Counted from the stretch's first letter, positions 42,470 through 55,491 are shown. The stretch is 64,000 nucleotides of DNA from Gamsiella multidivaricata (GCF_025024155.1 NW_026251713.1:372001-436000), one strand, 5' to 3'. Notes: generated from the letters alone by a model not told the origin. Numbers and translations: made by a program.

Positions 42470-45366
42470 TCAAGCACTGAATTCGTCCCAGCCACGTCCA
42501 ACGGTGCGGCACAGATCCTCGTCACGCGGGATAGCCCCAGTGGTGAAGTACCCTGCTGCAATCTTAGCCTCCATCTCAACCTTGGAATCTGGAGGGAGCA
42601 GCTCATCCGGGATAGGAACGCGCTCCAAAATCTATGTAACAAAGAGAGAAATAAAACACTTGAGTATCGGATGCTTAAAAAAAAAAAAAAAAAAAAAAAA
42701 AGCACGTAGTGGCAGCAAAAAAAAATCGTTCTTATCATACCTTGATGCCAGCGTCAATAAGTGCATCGTGCTTCATGTTTGACATGGACATGAAGCGGTC
42801 AATCTTCGTGACACCGAGCCAGTGGAAGACATCGGGCATCAATGCCTGGAATCGCATATCCTAATGATGCAAGGGTAGAATAAGAGGTAGGGTGTCAACA
42901 AAGTGGATCTTTCAGAGACCCTGCAATCGACAAGGCACATGTCTGTTGCATTACCTTGACACCGGCGACATCCTGCGTTCGCTGGAAGTACTTTGAGGCA
43001 GAGTCCCCCTCTCTCTTACGGGCATTGTAAACGAGATACTTTGTCACCTCACCCAAGGCACGTCCTTCCTTTCGGACTATAGTGTGCAGCAAAAAACAAA
43101 AATCAGGGAGGTATCAGTGGACAAGCACAAGGAGCTTTTCGCTAAAGACATGGCATCATCTGACGTGACAGATACAAACGTACAGTAGACGATCAAACCG
43201 ACACCACCATTTTGGGCCTCCTTGATTGCCTCCTTCATGCCAAAGATGAGGTAAGGACGGCAGGTACAGATATCAGATCCAAACACATCGGAGCCGTTGC
43301 ATTCGTCATGAACACGCACTGTAACTCGGGTGTTGGGGTCAGAAAGCAACTCGTGATCGCCAAAGATGTAGACAGTGAGGCCTCCGATGGGCGGCAAGAA
43401 GACCTTCAGATCTGGTCTTGTGACCAATTCGGGATACATGCCGCCAGTGTTCTCGCTGCATTGAAAGACAGAGAGAGATACAGGATGTTAGCACATGCAG
43501 ATAGGCAATCCTATGGTTCTTTTTTTTTTCTATCCTAGCAATCATCTGCTTGCTTAATTGAATCTTATCGACTTACAAAAGAGACCGACGCAAGTGGTTC
43601 TCCTCGACATTGAGACGAGCTGCAACTCCAGGAAGGTACCAGACAGGATCAATAGCAGCTTTGTGCACATTGAGCTCTCCTTGCTCGTTCACAAAGACTT
43701 TGCCATCCACCTTCATTGCTCCACTCTGGAGTTCGGCCTGCAGCTCTGGAACGATCATATGAGCACGGGTAATGGAAATCGTGGGGCGGATGTCAAGACC
43801 CTGTTCGATCTCGGCCTTGAAGAACTCGCTTGTAAGATGGCCAAAGGGATCCATAGACACAATCTTGGATGTGTCCGACCATTGGGGCTGCTGTTTGATC
43901 ACGATGGGCGGTTGTGTGTTTTCATAGTTGGGCTTGTGCTTGAAGATTAGAATGAACGAGAATGGCGTGAGGTTAGAATACCAAAAATAATGGATGCAGG
44001 AGTATCAAGACCAATTTGCAATTTGAAGACACGTACATCCGCAGGCAGGTCACCCATGGCAACAGCAAGAGAGCGGTAAATGGAGTAGGGCCCGCCATAG
44101 GCACCAACAGCATTTCTAAAGGATTTGAATATGGTTATAGATGTTAGCCATATTGGCATAGTTGGAGTACGGGGCGGTGTCCTATGCTGACTCTACTTAC
44201 CGGATGTTGATTTGGTTGGCCAGGTGAGAGACCACAATAGGGCCACGAACCTTGGGGTCAGCTTCGCCCCAGTTCAGCTTGGAGGGTTTGACTCCTTTCT
44301 GTCCAGCATACGCTACAAGAATAAGAATACAAGATCGTAGATGTCAGCAACTTGGATGTAAGGACCGGCCATGGTTATACCCTGCCACTGTTAGCGCAAC
44401 TTACTCGTGAAGACGGGCTTCTCGGTGTAGACGCTACCAGGAGCGGAGGGCTCGGCCTCGAAGGTTGGAGAAGCAACGGTGTCCCCATCAGAGTCCGAGT
44501 GTCCTACGACATCAATGCCAATGTCAATGGAAGAGGACCAATGCAAACGCGGATTAGGCGTAGCATTGCGGAAGGAAGCACAAGGTTAGTCAGGGACAAT
44601 GGATATCGAGACATTCAATGTCAGACGCACGCCACTAGGCCTGGGAGAAGTCAAACGTATTGTGTGATAGGGACAGGCGCAGAAAGGAAAGTGCCCCACG
44701 GTTGTTTTTCCGCTCGTCAGCGTGACGACCCCTTGGTGCTGCGCTCGTGCCGCTCCCCAGCGTCTGCGGTGCATAACAGTCTTTGCTCACTCGAAAGGGG
44801 TCGCAGTAAGATATGGGGAGGGATGTACAAAAGAGAAAATGTATGGGGCATGGTCATTGTTCCTTTAAGGACGACAGCCAAATGAATAAATAATGCATGA
44901 AATGCACTCTAAAATGCCAACGAGTTGCTGGAAAACAAACAATATCCACCTCATTCCAGTGGGGCTGATCTGCCCTTTCATAAAACGAAAGAAAAAATAG
45001 GAAGGCAGCAGACCGGATCCCGTGGCCATACCCTCTAATGTACCCTCAACGGTATCTCCGGCACCTGGTATCTTACCGGTACTGTTATCGTAGTGAACGG
45101 CCTTGTGCAACAAGGCATCCTTGGACAGGACGGCGTCAACCTGCATCTTGTCGACCTAGAAAAAGGAGTTCATGCGATGCAAGTGTTAGCACCAAGTCCC
45201 TGTTCTTGTGAACCTTAGTGGCAAACAAAGGTCCAGAGGTTCAGCACAGCAGGCGCATTGGATGTACAAGTTTACAAGTTGTGCATACCTTATCAGAAAG
45301 GAGCTGCTGGCTGTCCTTGAGGTCCGCGAGAGTGACCAGGATCTGGGCGAGAACGGATTCCGACAT
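42470..45366 (-). CDS. URC1: GTP cyclohydrolase II homologue, URC1-like
   Basis: A 505-residue protein of the GTP cyclohydrolase II superfamily. Its long N-terminal extension and altered motifs fit the URC1 group, which acts in the fungal URC route of uracil breakdown rather than riboflavin synthesis. Ten exons fit in phase: 45289-45366, 45044-45155, 44405-44503, 44201-44312, 44037-44115, 43577-43938, 43184-43455, 42955-43076, 42741-42860 and 42470-42631. The zinc site is HDECNGSDVFGSDICTC (three Cys, as in RibA), and RKEGRALGEVTKYLVYN corresponds to the RQEGRGIGL catalytic segment. The N-terminus is a short helical module (MSESVLAQILVTLADLKDSQ). A 25-nt A run lies in the last intron. The superfamily is firm; URC1 versus another GCHII-like group is from memory. 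Confidence 0.8.
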
Positions 45367-46557
45367 TTTTGTTGACTTGAGGACGACTGATCGAAGGGCG
45401 GGTTCTTGCTTGATGGGCTCAGGTAATGTGGTGATAGATTGTGGATAACTGGGGTAAAAAGAGAAGTGGCAAAGTGAGGTGGGCAGTATGGGCTGAATTA
45501 CTGGTGGCAGTGGAAGTAGGAGGGTCTCAAAGGGAAGGAGGAGGAAAGGAAGGGGGAAAAGAGAAAAAGGAAAAAGAAGAAAGGAGAAGGAAAGAAAGAA
45601 AGAGAGAGAGAGAAAAACGGTGTCAGAATGCGCGCTTTTATACTGGAAGGAGGCGGCACTTCGTTTGGAACTGACGAGGACATGGCTCCGAGCGGTGATG
45701 GGATGATGGCGATGACGACGGCCAAGACTGGGGTCAGTGGGTGGAGTATGGTCGGCCCTCCAAGGGCTGGCCGAAAATGATCAAAGTGGTGCAGCCAAGC
45801 GCACTCAAGGCATTTTGGGATGCAGTATAATACAGCCCCGTGAAAATGCAGCGTCATGCAGCCCTGGCTGTGTGATCCTCATCCGGCTGGGGCATTCGCT
45901 TAACCGAGCCCACCGTCTCCTATGTGCCTGGGAACCAGCCTCCCCTCAGTGCGTTGCTTGGCAGTCCGTGTGGTCTGCGTGGTCTGTGTGGTGTGTCTGG
46001 GGCGGGTCACCTGGACCCTCACCTCCGTTGATAGCTCCTTTGCGCCATGTCCACCGGTGCACAAAAATACGTGAGGCGGTTTCAGGCCGTGCAGAGTGCA
46101 GCCATGTCTCCGAATATGCATGGGTGCTATCGGCCGCAGTGTTTCTCTTTCGGTGTCCTAGGGGCTTGTCCCGGAGGAGACTTCGCGTCGGCACGCGATG
46201 GGCGTCTAGGCGTCTAGGCGTCTAGGCGTCTGCATGTCGGAGATGGAAAAACGCGCGATAGATGGAACACTCCGCTGGATGGGTGCCGGTCACTATTTGC
46301 CACCAACAAACAGGGCTGAGTGCATTCGAGTACCCTGGCCAAAAGGAAAATAACAAATGAGTCGAACTCCAATGGTATGGTCGGGTAGCGCGCAGCGTGG
46401 GCCACCCTGTGTCTCCATCACTCTCCGTCTCTGTCTCTGCTTCGCCTTGGACTCCTTCATCCGCGTCTCAACCATCGCTCGCCTGGATTCCCCTCCATCC
46501 CACACCCCTACAGGAGCTCCATTATACATTCCATACTCGCCCCCCTCTCTCTTTCTC

Positions 46558-46617
<60 letters not shown>

Positions 46618-46717
46618 GCGTACTCGCTTGCCTTTTAATAATTATTGCCCGATGCCTCTTGTATGCAGCCTGTCCTTTCTTATTTTCGTTCTATTTACAG
46701 CTTCCAGGCGTGATTCC
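45367..46717. other. Divergent promoter region of URC1-like and septin genes
   Basis: Purine-rich on the + strand at ~45520-45615 (the URC1 5' leader) and strongly C/T-rich at 46410-46620 before the septin. An 8-nt tandem repeat (GCGTCTAG) lies at 46202-46232. No gene seen. Confidence 0.4.
46537..46616 (+). repeat. (CT)n microsatellite in the septin 5' flank
   Basis: Nearly uninterrupted CT dinucleotides over ~80 bases, immediately upstream of the probable septin start. It is probably part of the promoter or 5' leader. Confidence 0.85.
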
Positions 46718-48744
46718 ATGCATCTCAAGGACCAAACTGATTCATTAACCCTTGACCCGTCTCTCTTCCCAATCTCGTTCTCGGAAAAAGGAATTTGCCC
46801 ATCAACACAAGTACCGTCGCCCTGCTACTTGACACGCGCAGAGAAAACGCCAATATCAACGCCTTCAATCCTCACGCCCCCTTATTTATCTCAATGCGAT
46901 AGTGGCCGGTTCCAGGACCCCGGACCATGGAGACACCCTGTCGGTAGACCGTTGGAGCTCACTGCACCACTCGGCCTCGAGACATTGCCAGCACAGCGGT
47001 TCTCAAAGGTCAAGCGGGCTTCCTTTGGGCTGAACCTCATGGTCGTCGGTAACTGAACTGCACGCCTCAGTTAAGCTCGTATGTCATACACCGCTTGCAG
47101 GATGTTTGGCTAATGTGCTGGATTTTTTTTTCTTTCTTGTAGGCGAGAGTGGATTGGGTAAAACGACCTTTATGAACACGCTCTTTAACACGGATCTCAA
47201 GGAGGAGATTCTTCCAAAGAAAATCCATTCAACTCAAACCGTCAGCATTCAGCCAGCGTACTATGGTGCGTAAGAGATACCATTCCCTCAATTGATGTAT
47301 TCACAATACAACAGGCACAAGGACCTTCCATTTGTTGCAAAGAACTAATTGATGGGATTCTCCGCGGGAATTTCGTAGAGCTGGTCGAAGATGGAGTTCT
47401 CTTGAACCTCTGTATCGTCGACACACCCGGTTTTGGCGATGAATTGAACAGGGAACACAAGTAGGTCTTTTTTTTTTGGCTCTATTTATTAGGGTGAAAA
47501 AGACATTCATTTGGACCATAGACATGTTGAGAGCAATGCAATTAATCTCTGTCTCTAACCACCCTTTTTGGTTTCTGTAAAAAAAAAACATAGCCTGACG
47601 CCTATCATCCAGTACATCGATCAACAGTTCGAGGAATACATGGCTGCAGAACGCCATCCAGGAGTTCGAAAGGCGATTCCGGATACCAGGATTCATGCCA
47701 TCCTGTACTTTATCGCTCCAACTGGGCATGGGTAAGGCCATCTGTACCTCTTTGGAAAATGGATTGTATTTTGTTACCAAAGACAAGGGCTCACTCTTTA
47801 TTGTTTTTTAGACTGAAGGAACTCGACGTGAAAGCGTTAAAGACCTTGTCTCAGAAGGTGAACGTCATCCCGATTATCGCAAAGGCGGACACCATGACCG
47901 CGGAAGAAAAGCTAGCCTTCAAGAAGATTCTGCTGACGGATCTGGAGGCACACCAGATCAAGTCGTTCCCTACGTCGTACCGGGATCATGTTGATGGTGG
48001 GGAGGAGCTGTTTGTAAGTGGTGTCAAAACAGGCGCGCTCATGTACTGATGACACAGTTCCTTATGCTAATAGACTCTGTTTGCAATTCTAATAGAAACA
48101 CATTCCGTTCTCGGTTATTGGAAGCGACAACTTTCAGGTCATTGGCGGCCGAAGAGTGCGCGCCCGATCTTATCGCTGGGGTGTTGTTGAGGGTACGTTT
48201 TTTTTATTATTAAAAAACTGCAGCCTTGGTTTCTCCAGTATCCTGACAACATGAACTGCACTGCAAAGTCTGACTTACTCTTTATCATATTTTAGTCGAA
48301 AACACGGAACACTCGGATTTTGTGTACCTGAGGGAACTTTTGCTGGTAACATGCCTGCATGATCTCGTCGACAGTACTCATGGAGTCCATTACCACGAAC
48401 ATCGTGCCAAGGCTCTTCGTTCGAACGGCCGACCAGCGTCGATCCTGGAGTGCGATGACTCGTATGAGGCTCGGATTGAGGGCACTAGGTTCCAAACCAG
48501 AGAAGAAATGAACCGTAGAGAGGAAGAGATTCGTCAATCGTTCATCGAAAAGGTGCAGGAGACGGAGATTGCGCTCCGCCAGCGCGAGGAGCAATTGAAC
48601 GCCAAGAAGGCTGAGATGATCGCAGAGCTGGAGCAGTACAAGGCGCTGATTGAGGCGGAGCAACGCGAGGTGGATGAGTTGTTGGCGAGCTCGCGCCCGA
48701 ACACTCTGTCGAAGAACTCGAGCAAGCTGTTCAGGGCCAAGTGA
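46718..48744 (+). CDS. Septin GTPase
   Basis: A filament-forming GTPase of the septin cytoskeleton. Exons 46718-47048, 47143-47265, 47379-47460, 47594-47731, 47812-48013, 48096-48192 and 48296-48744 join in phase to 473 residues. G1 is GESGLGKTT (split by the first intron), G3 DTPGFGDELN and G4 IAKADTMT. The septin-unique element follows with GRRVRARSYRWGVVEVENTE and HSDFVYLRELLL, then a C-terminal coiled coil from ~48500 (REEEIRQSFIEKVQETEIAL onward). The start is uncertain: another in-frame ATG at 46652 lies just after the CT repeat, and the first ~70 residues are not conserved. The orthologous group (Cdc3, Cdc10, Cdc11, Cdc12 or AspE type) cannot be set by eye. Confidence 0.9.
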
Positions 48745-49220
48745 ACAAGACGTCCTCCACATGTCGGCCGTCTTCCTTATACTGATAACTATATTCATAT
48801 TCAACTTAATAAAATAGCCGTAGCCGTTCTGTATTCATATATCCATGCTGGCATCGTTCATGTTTAACGACAATATCAAAATGGGACATTGGTGAGGCTG
48901 CACAGCAGAGCTCGCCACATAATTATCGCAGCGCACAATCCAGATCGGATGCGCACTTGGCGTATCAGACGTGAGGTATGGACAATATACGACTGCAGCA
49001 CGCGCCAGCGTCCTTTTTACACTTAATGGCCACGTTGAACACAGTGTCTCCCCCCTCCTCCTTCTTTTTAGCTTCTTCTCCTCTTTTGTCGTTTCTCATT
49101 CATTCCATTCCCTCCGACATCAACATCAACACATTAACACCTACCCACTTTACGGAAAGAACAGGGCCCCGCTTGACACCAGACACAACAGGAGCAACCA
49201 CAACTTAACATAAACCCGCG
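48745..49220. other. Intergenic region before ARL8
   Basis: AATAAA at ~48808 ends the septin gene, and a C/T-rich leader precedes ARL8. No gene seen. Confidence 0.4.
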
Positions 49221-50864
49221 ATGGCGTCCCTTATTCAGGCACTGCTCGACTGGCTCCGGGGGCTCTTCTTCAAGGTTAACAAAAGCTTCATTCAAGCAAC
49301 ATGAGGAAGGACTTTTTGGCTTTTGGCTTTTGGCTTTTGGTGAATGAGAGCTGACAATGCCAACGAAACGTTGCTATGGCTATGTTTCTTTCTTATTTAG
49401 ACCGAGATGGAGTTGACGCTGGTTGGGTTGCAGAACAGTGGCAAGACCACGCTCGTGAACGTTATTGCAGTACGTACAGTATGCGGCCACACACGCTCTG
49501 AAGGATTTTTTTTTTCCTCTACCCCCATGCTCTCTCAACTACACCGGCATCATCTCAAGTGAAGCAAAGACCATCAAGATATGCAGAACCAGGGAAAACG
49601 ACTGAAACCGATGTCTAAACATCCAGGATAAAGTGCTTTCCAGGACAGGATCAAACTCCAAGGAAACATCCAAATCTTCCTGGGAATAATCCCAGCCATT
49701 TTTCATTACAGAGGTCGACCGTTACTACGACGATATCCTTAGTATCAGCAAATGGAGCGGATGCAGAACCATATACCAATGTCCACGTTTACCCTGGAAG
49801 ATGCAAAAAAAAAAAAAAAAGTCTGCGGACAAGGATGGTGCCGGACAAACAGGACTCGGACTCGTGATGTTTGCCACCACTTGCTATTCGTCCCCCCTTG
49901 TCCCCATAGAACATAACAACGCAACGCAACACAACATCATTTCCCTTCCTCCCCCTATTTCTTTCTATTTCTTTCTTTTTTTGGCGTGGTTGCAGAGGCG
50001 TCATTCCAAGCTTCCTCCTCCCGTCCCCTGTCCCCTGTCCTCCCGCTACCACCTTGAGCGAGCAAAAAGGGAATGAAAAACGATGTCGCCGAGGGGTGGA
50101 ACTCGACAGCCCTCGAACAAAAAGTCCGGTATCTGATTATTATTTTTTTTCTGCCTCATCTCGTTATCGAATAGTCCGGCCAGTTTTCGGAGGATATGAT
50201 CCCAACAGTCGGCTTTAACATGCGCAAGGTCACGAAGGGCAGTGTTACCATGAAGCTCTGGGACATTGGCGGGCAACCCAGGTTCCGGAGCATGTGGGAA
50301 AGATATTGCAGAGGCGTGAACGCTATAGTGTAAGATGTCTTCTCTTTGTTTTCTCTCTATGTCTCTGAGGTTTTGTGTGGAAAAAAAAGAAAAAAAAAAG
50401 CTGACCATTCAACCTCTTCTTTTTTTTTTTTATCATCTGGAACTGGATATACCATACGATAGATTTGTTATTGACGCGGCAGATCCTGATAAGCTGGATG
50501 CAGCAAGGACAGAATTGCGGAACTTGTTAGACAAACCTCAGTTGGCAAGCATTCCAGTGCTGGTCCTGGGGAACAAGAATGATTTGCCAGGAGCGCTAAC
50601 AGTCGAACAGATCATTGAGGCATTGTATGGCAAAAAAAAAAAAAAAAAAAAAAAAAAAGCGCGCCCCGCACGGACAGAAAGAGACGAAGCGAGTTGTTCG
50701 TGACCATCACAAGGAACTAACACAGAAGAATCTGTATGAAAACTCATAGGAACCTGAAACAGATTGCTAACCGCGAGGTCTCGTGCTATTCCATCTCGGC
50801 CAAGAACCAGACCAACATCGATATCACGCTGCAATGGCTGATCAAGAAGGGCAAGGGAAAGTAA
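49221..50864 (+). CDS. ARL8: Arl8-type small GTPase
   Basis: An Arf-like GTPase that in animals and filamentous fungi links lysosomes, vacuoles or vesicles to kinesin transport and tethering. Exons 49221-49274, 49401-49469, 50175-50329, 50463-50624 and 50750-50864 join in phase to 184 residues, close to human ARL8B (186). The N-terminal amphipathic helix [18 protein letters not shown] lacks the Gly2 of Arf proteins, as in Arl8. Motifs: P-loop GLQNSGKTT, switch [41 protein letters not shown]. Intron 2 (49470-50174) is 705 bp, the longest resolved here, and holds an A16 run. Intron 4 carries an A27 run directly after its GTATGG donor. A TTTTGGC heptamer repeats in intron 1. Confidence 0.95.
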
Positions 50865-51305
50865 AACGTCGGAGACAACATATTCCGGCGGCCCGTCTTT
50901 CTCTGGAAGAGGAAAAAATACATCCGGTACAGGAACGACAGTCGTTTGCCCTCCTGTTTTGGAAAGAATGGGAGGAAGGGGGAGAAAGCAGCTTTGCGGT
51001 CGTAGTAGCAACACCGTTAATAATAATAAACGACACATTCTAAAAAGCGAGAGCTTCGAAATGACCAGACTTGTTAGCAGTATCGAGCAGCTACATTTTA
51101 CTTGGTACGATACTATGCCCATGGCTGTAGTATTGAGTCCAAGCAATCGCCCCATATTTACAAAATGGCTACTTGTCATCTTTAAGTACTTATCGCACAG
51201 CATTTCTTAATCGTGTATTTGTTCGTATATTCAGAATAATTTATATAGAATATTTCATTTCAATGGGGGTATAGAAACATCTCATCGAGAAGCACCTCAT
51301 TCACA
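50865..51305. other. Convergent intergenic region
   Basis: 3' flanks of ARL8 and the FYVE gene. Nothing else seen. Confidence 0.4.
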
Positions 51306-54300
51306 TCAACGCGCCAAGATACGTCGGACTTGCTCATCCTGCTCCGCCAGCAGCTCCTCCATGGTTTTCTCGTCATCACCTCCATCTATTCTGGCTTCCA
51401 GCCCTTCAGCACCCTGGAGCAACTCCTTGGGTATACCACGCAGGACACGCGTCTTGCTCGCCATGCTGCTGCTGACGCCGCCGCTGCCTTTTCCGCCACG
51501 GCTTTTGGTGCCAGTGTTAACAAACATCATGGGCCCTGCGCCCTGGATCAAAAGACTCTCGACCTCGGACTCGAGCGTCATGATCTGTGTATTTACCTCA
51601 TCCTCGTTGATATCCGCAGGATCCAAGTCTTTGAGACGAATCGTACCTGGGTTCGACCTTATGATCTCACGCAAGGGATCTGTTGGCTCCTCCAAGGTGG
51701 ACTCTGCGCTGGGTATGGCACTGCTATTACGGGGATCATGGCTTTCGTGCTCCTGACTTTCATCATGTCCATGGCGGTCCTCGACATTGCCCTTGTCCTT
51801 CAGCGCCATATCCTGTTCTTCTTCCTCCTCTTCCTCGTCCTCCTCTCCGACGCGCTCCACGTCGATCCTGTAAAGAGAAGCGCGGTGATGATGTGGGTAT
51901 GGATGGCCCGTTCGGCCATGTTTCATTACGCGTGGAGAGAGCGGCGACTGAATCTGTGTTTGGGCTTGAGGCATCGTAAGTATGCTCCCAAGGGCGTTGG
52001 TAGCCGAAGTCGCCAGATGTGAGCTTGTGCTTGTCGAACTCATTAGTTTGCCAAGCACCCCCCGGAGCGGGAATAACTGAGGAGGTGACTGCTGTCGATT
52101 TTGCTGTTGGTTCTCTTGAGCGGCATCATGTTCGATACAGTCCAGACATACACGGATGGGCTTTCGAAGCTCCTGTGGAATAGCATCAGAGAGCTCTGTC
52201 GACGAAAAAGGGTCCTGTATAACTACATCCTTCATTTGGCAGCACTTCCAACAAATAACGCGCCCGCAGAGTCGACAATGGTGCTTGCGGACTAAGACTC
52301 CGAATTTTGTCGTCGAGCACACCATACACACTGTCGCGTCTTCATCTCGGACCCAGCCGGCTCCCTTTCGCAGCGTTCCCATCGCGCAGTTGCTGGCCGG
52401 AGTTGATGGTAGAATCGAAAGGGTCGAGGACGAGGAAAATCTATTCGTGTTCTGAGCACTGCCATGACTGTTACTGTTGGTTTTGGTGGCAATTGCAGAT
52501 AGATTCGTTCCAGATGACGATGACTGCACCGACGACGAAGCCGATCCCTCCTCAGAATCATCTTCTCCGGCCTTCGCCTTCTCTTCACCGCCAACAGTCG
52601 GAGCAGCAACGGCTTCCAACGCAGTCTTGCGCGTCTTGCTGTGATCACCGCCCTTCATGAACCAAAGCCCATCAAAAGCCGAGCCCGACGACGTCCTATC
52701 CATTCCTGGCCGCACTGATCCTGTTGAAGACATCGAAAGCCGGTTTTGGAGCTGTTGCTGTAGCATTTGTTGCTGCTGGTGATGGTACTGAAGTGTGTTT
52801 GCTGCATTAGCGCCTCGTAATGTAGCATAAGAGCTCTCCTTGCTGTGGTCCGAGAACGATGGGAATGATCCGCCATTCAGCGCAAAGTTGAATAGACTTC
52901 CAGCCATAGACTGTGGACGGTTCAGGTATTGCTGGTACTGGTATGGATCGAAGGCACCTCCACCTGGCGATGTCAAAGGCGAGGTTGTGAAGGTGCCGCT
53001 AGGGCCGATGGCGCCATTACCATGGCTGCCCCCAGTCGGTTTGATAGATCCCAGATTCAGGCTACCAGGGATGCCCCATGTCTTGAGGAAGGAGGTGTCA
53101 AAGGAAAATGCGGAGTGGCGCTTGAACTTCTTAAGGTCTGCAAGATACTTGGATTGGAAGAGGAGGTGATGCTTGTGTGCGGCAGTCGTCTCGTTCAGAA
53201 GCGCGAGAAAGCTGTCCCTGGCGGCGGTCGAACCAAACAGTAGAATCAAAGACAGTTGCGGTGCAGCAATCTTTAGCAATGGCCGCTCTATAGAGAAAAT
53301 GATGAAATCACAGAGATACCGGTTCAGTATACCGGGCATTTGCATTGACAAATGTTTTTCCAGTTTATCGAAAGACCATACCATCATTCTCGACAATGTC
53401 GGCTTGCACCTGGGTCAGTCGAGAAATGCGCTGATTCTCCAAATGTCCAGCATAAGGATTGTCTTGTACAGCTCCCTGGACTGACTCAGATACATGCCCC
53501 TGTTCCTTGATGTTGCCTGTCGAATACTCCTTTCCTGGGACAGGTACGTCACTGGCGCTTTCGCCTTTGGGTTCTCCCTGGATGGAGTCGCTTATTGCAG
53601 AACAAATCTGCTTATCTGACACGCCACTTGTATTTCTTGTTGACCCCTGAACCGGTTCTGATACGCGCCTTCGCATCCTTGTTCCAGTGACCAGGACATC
53701 TGAGAATAGATACAGCTATCAAAGACACGACAAGAGGAGGCTGGCCAGTGAGTTTGGGACAGCAATCAGGAGTATCAAGGGCAGCTCGCTTGAATCTTTG
53801 ACTTGTCGCTATACCATTTCCTCGCGCTTCTCTTGACCTTCTATCCGGAGTACACGCGTTGAGTGGATCAGACCCCTGCCATTTGCAATAAGGGGCTACA
53901 TTTTTTCACACACAAACGAACGTCAAATCGATGTTAGTGGCATAAGAAATGAATCCTGCGCACAGACAGCCGACTCAAATCTCGATATCTTGATTTGATG
54001 CCTTACCCTACCCTGGTCAAATCCATACTCGATCTCACAGATCCGATGGAATTCACCAAATCGAATATTACGACTAGGACGATCCTGTCGCCTGCCGACC
54101 CGCTGAGCTGCCAACACCTTGGCACCGCCGTTTTGTTGCATCGCTGCAATCATGGCTGCACGCTGCATCGCATCCTTCTTGGCTTGTGAAGTCAACGTGG
54201 GCAGCGAGGACCTTTGCGGAAGGTTCGTGGACGCCGCAGAGAACGTCCCAGCATGGGATTCGCCGCCATTTCCACTACCGTTGGCAGAAATTGCTGCACT

Positions 54301-55491
54301 CTCACCTCCTCTACTACCTCTGAGTAGAGCCGAGGATGCAGAGGCCGTCAAAGTCAGCCCTGCAGCCAGAGTTCCTCCTACACCATGGTGATGGTTCCCT
54401 GAATGATGGCCATTCGCGACAATAGCCGATGCCGACGCCATGGTCTCGCCTACAACCGCCACACCGGTAACACCGCTTCCACTGCTGTTTCCATTGCTGT
54501 CAATCATAACCAGGTCATTGTGAGGATCGTCTAGATCCAGCAATGAGATAGCATCGGATCCGCACATAGTCCTAGTGCCTCCTGAAGGAAGTGTCATTCC
54601 TCCATCGACGTGATGCTGCTGCTGGAGATTGGCGAGCCCGAGACCATGGATATCCCCGTGATGGCTTGACCGCGAAGAACCTGCATTTGCTGTGAAATAC
54701 GAATTATTGCTGTTGGAGCTCAAGAAGGCCAGCGTTTCGGCTCGTGACATCGTCATACTAGTAGCCGTCGCAGCAGCGGAGGCCGTGGGCGAAAGCTGGC
54801 CGAGTGTCGCGAGATTGAATCCGGCGGCGTGCCGCTGTTGGTTTGGAAGGATATGGGGCGCCACCATGGGAGTTGCCGATAGTTTCGAGGTCGAGAGGGG
54901 TCGGCTGAGGACGCGCCCTGTGGGTGTAATTGTTGGAAAGCTCTGGAATCCTGCTGATGCTGCCTCTGGCTGCGATAACCGCCTTGGAACTGATGGTTTT
55001 ACTGGGTTGCCGCTTTTGGCAGCGCCATTGCTCTTATTACGGGTTATGCTGGCACTCTTGCCGTTGTGTTGTGCGGTTATGACAGGGTCGACGGCGGCGG
55101 TTGCCTCATTGTCAGAGGCAGAAGTGGTGCTTGAGTTCATGGACGTGCCTGAGTCCTTTTTGTGGAGCACAGCCGTGACAGTACCTGCTGAGGCTTCGTC
55201 GTGGTCACACAAAGTAGGGATCCCATTGGTCGAGATGGGTGATAAGGGCTGTGCTGAAGAGGTGGCCTGTGGTGTTGTGGGCGAGGTGGAGTCTGGCGAG
55301 TATGCGGAGGAGGACGTTGAGCCAGCGTCGTCGATGGTGCCTACGACGGCAATGGTTTTAGTGGTGATGGGTATAAGTTTGGACGGCAGTATGCTCTTGA
55401 CACCTAAATGAGTAGAGCCGTCCACTGCCACTGAAACTGGCGCTCCTTGGCCCTCGAGTGCGATACTGTCCATAGTCGTGCTCTTGCCCAT
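51306..55491 (-). CDS. Large FYVE-domain protein with a probable PH-like module
   Basis: Predicted PI3P-binding endosomal protein. The FYVE finger is clear: WVRDEDATVCMVCSTTKFG, then RKHHCRLCGRVICWKC and IRVCLDCIEHD (Cys pairs and R(R/K)HHCR). Four exons fit in phase: 54012-55491, 53761-53895, 53382-53699 and 51306-53287, giving 1,304 residues. Joined this way, FGEFHRICEIEYGFDQAPYC leads into CYVLVTGTRMRRR, then QADIVENDERPLLKIAAPQL and LILLFGSTAARDSFLALLNE, which reads like the strands and C-terminal helix of a PH-type domain ahead of the FYVE finger. The N-terminal ~490 residues are Ser/Ala/Thr-rich and disordered. The donor at 53760 (GTCCCA) is weak, so this could instead be two genes. The first ATG after the last upstream acceptor (55491) was used; a 28-nt A run lies just upstream. 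Confidence 0.72.

Noticed and set aside
46397..46651. Upstream extension of the septin frame through the CT repeat
   Set aside because: It encodes alternating Ser-Leu from the microsatellite; more likely promoter or 5' leader.
54692..55411. 239-codon + strand frame opposite the FYVE gene N-terminus
   Set aside because: Antisense shadow of an Ala/Ser/Thr-rich coding region.
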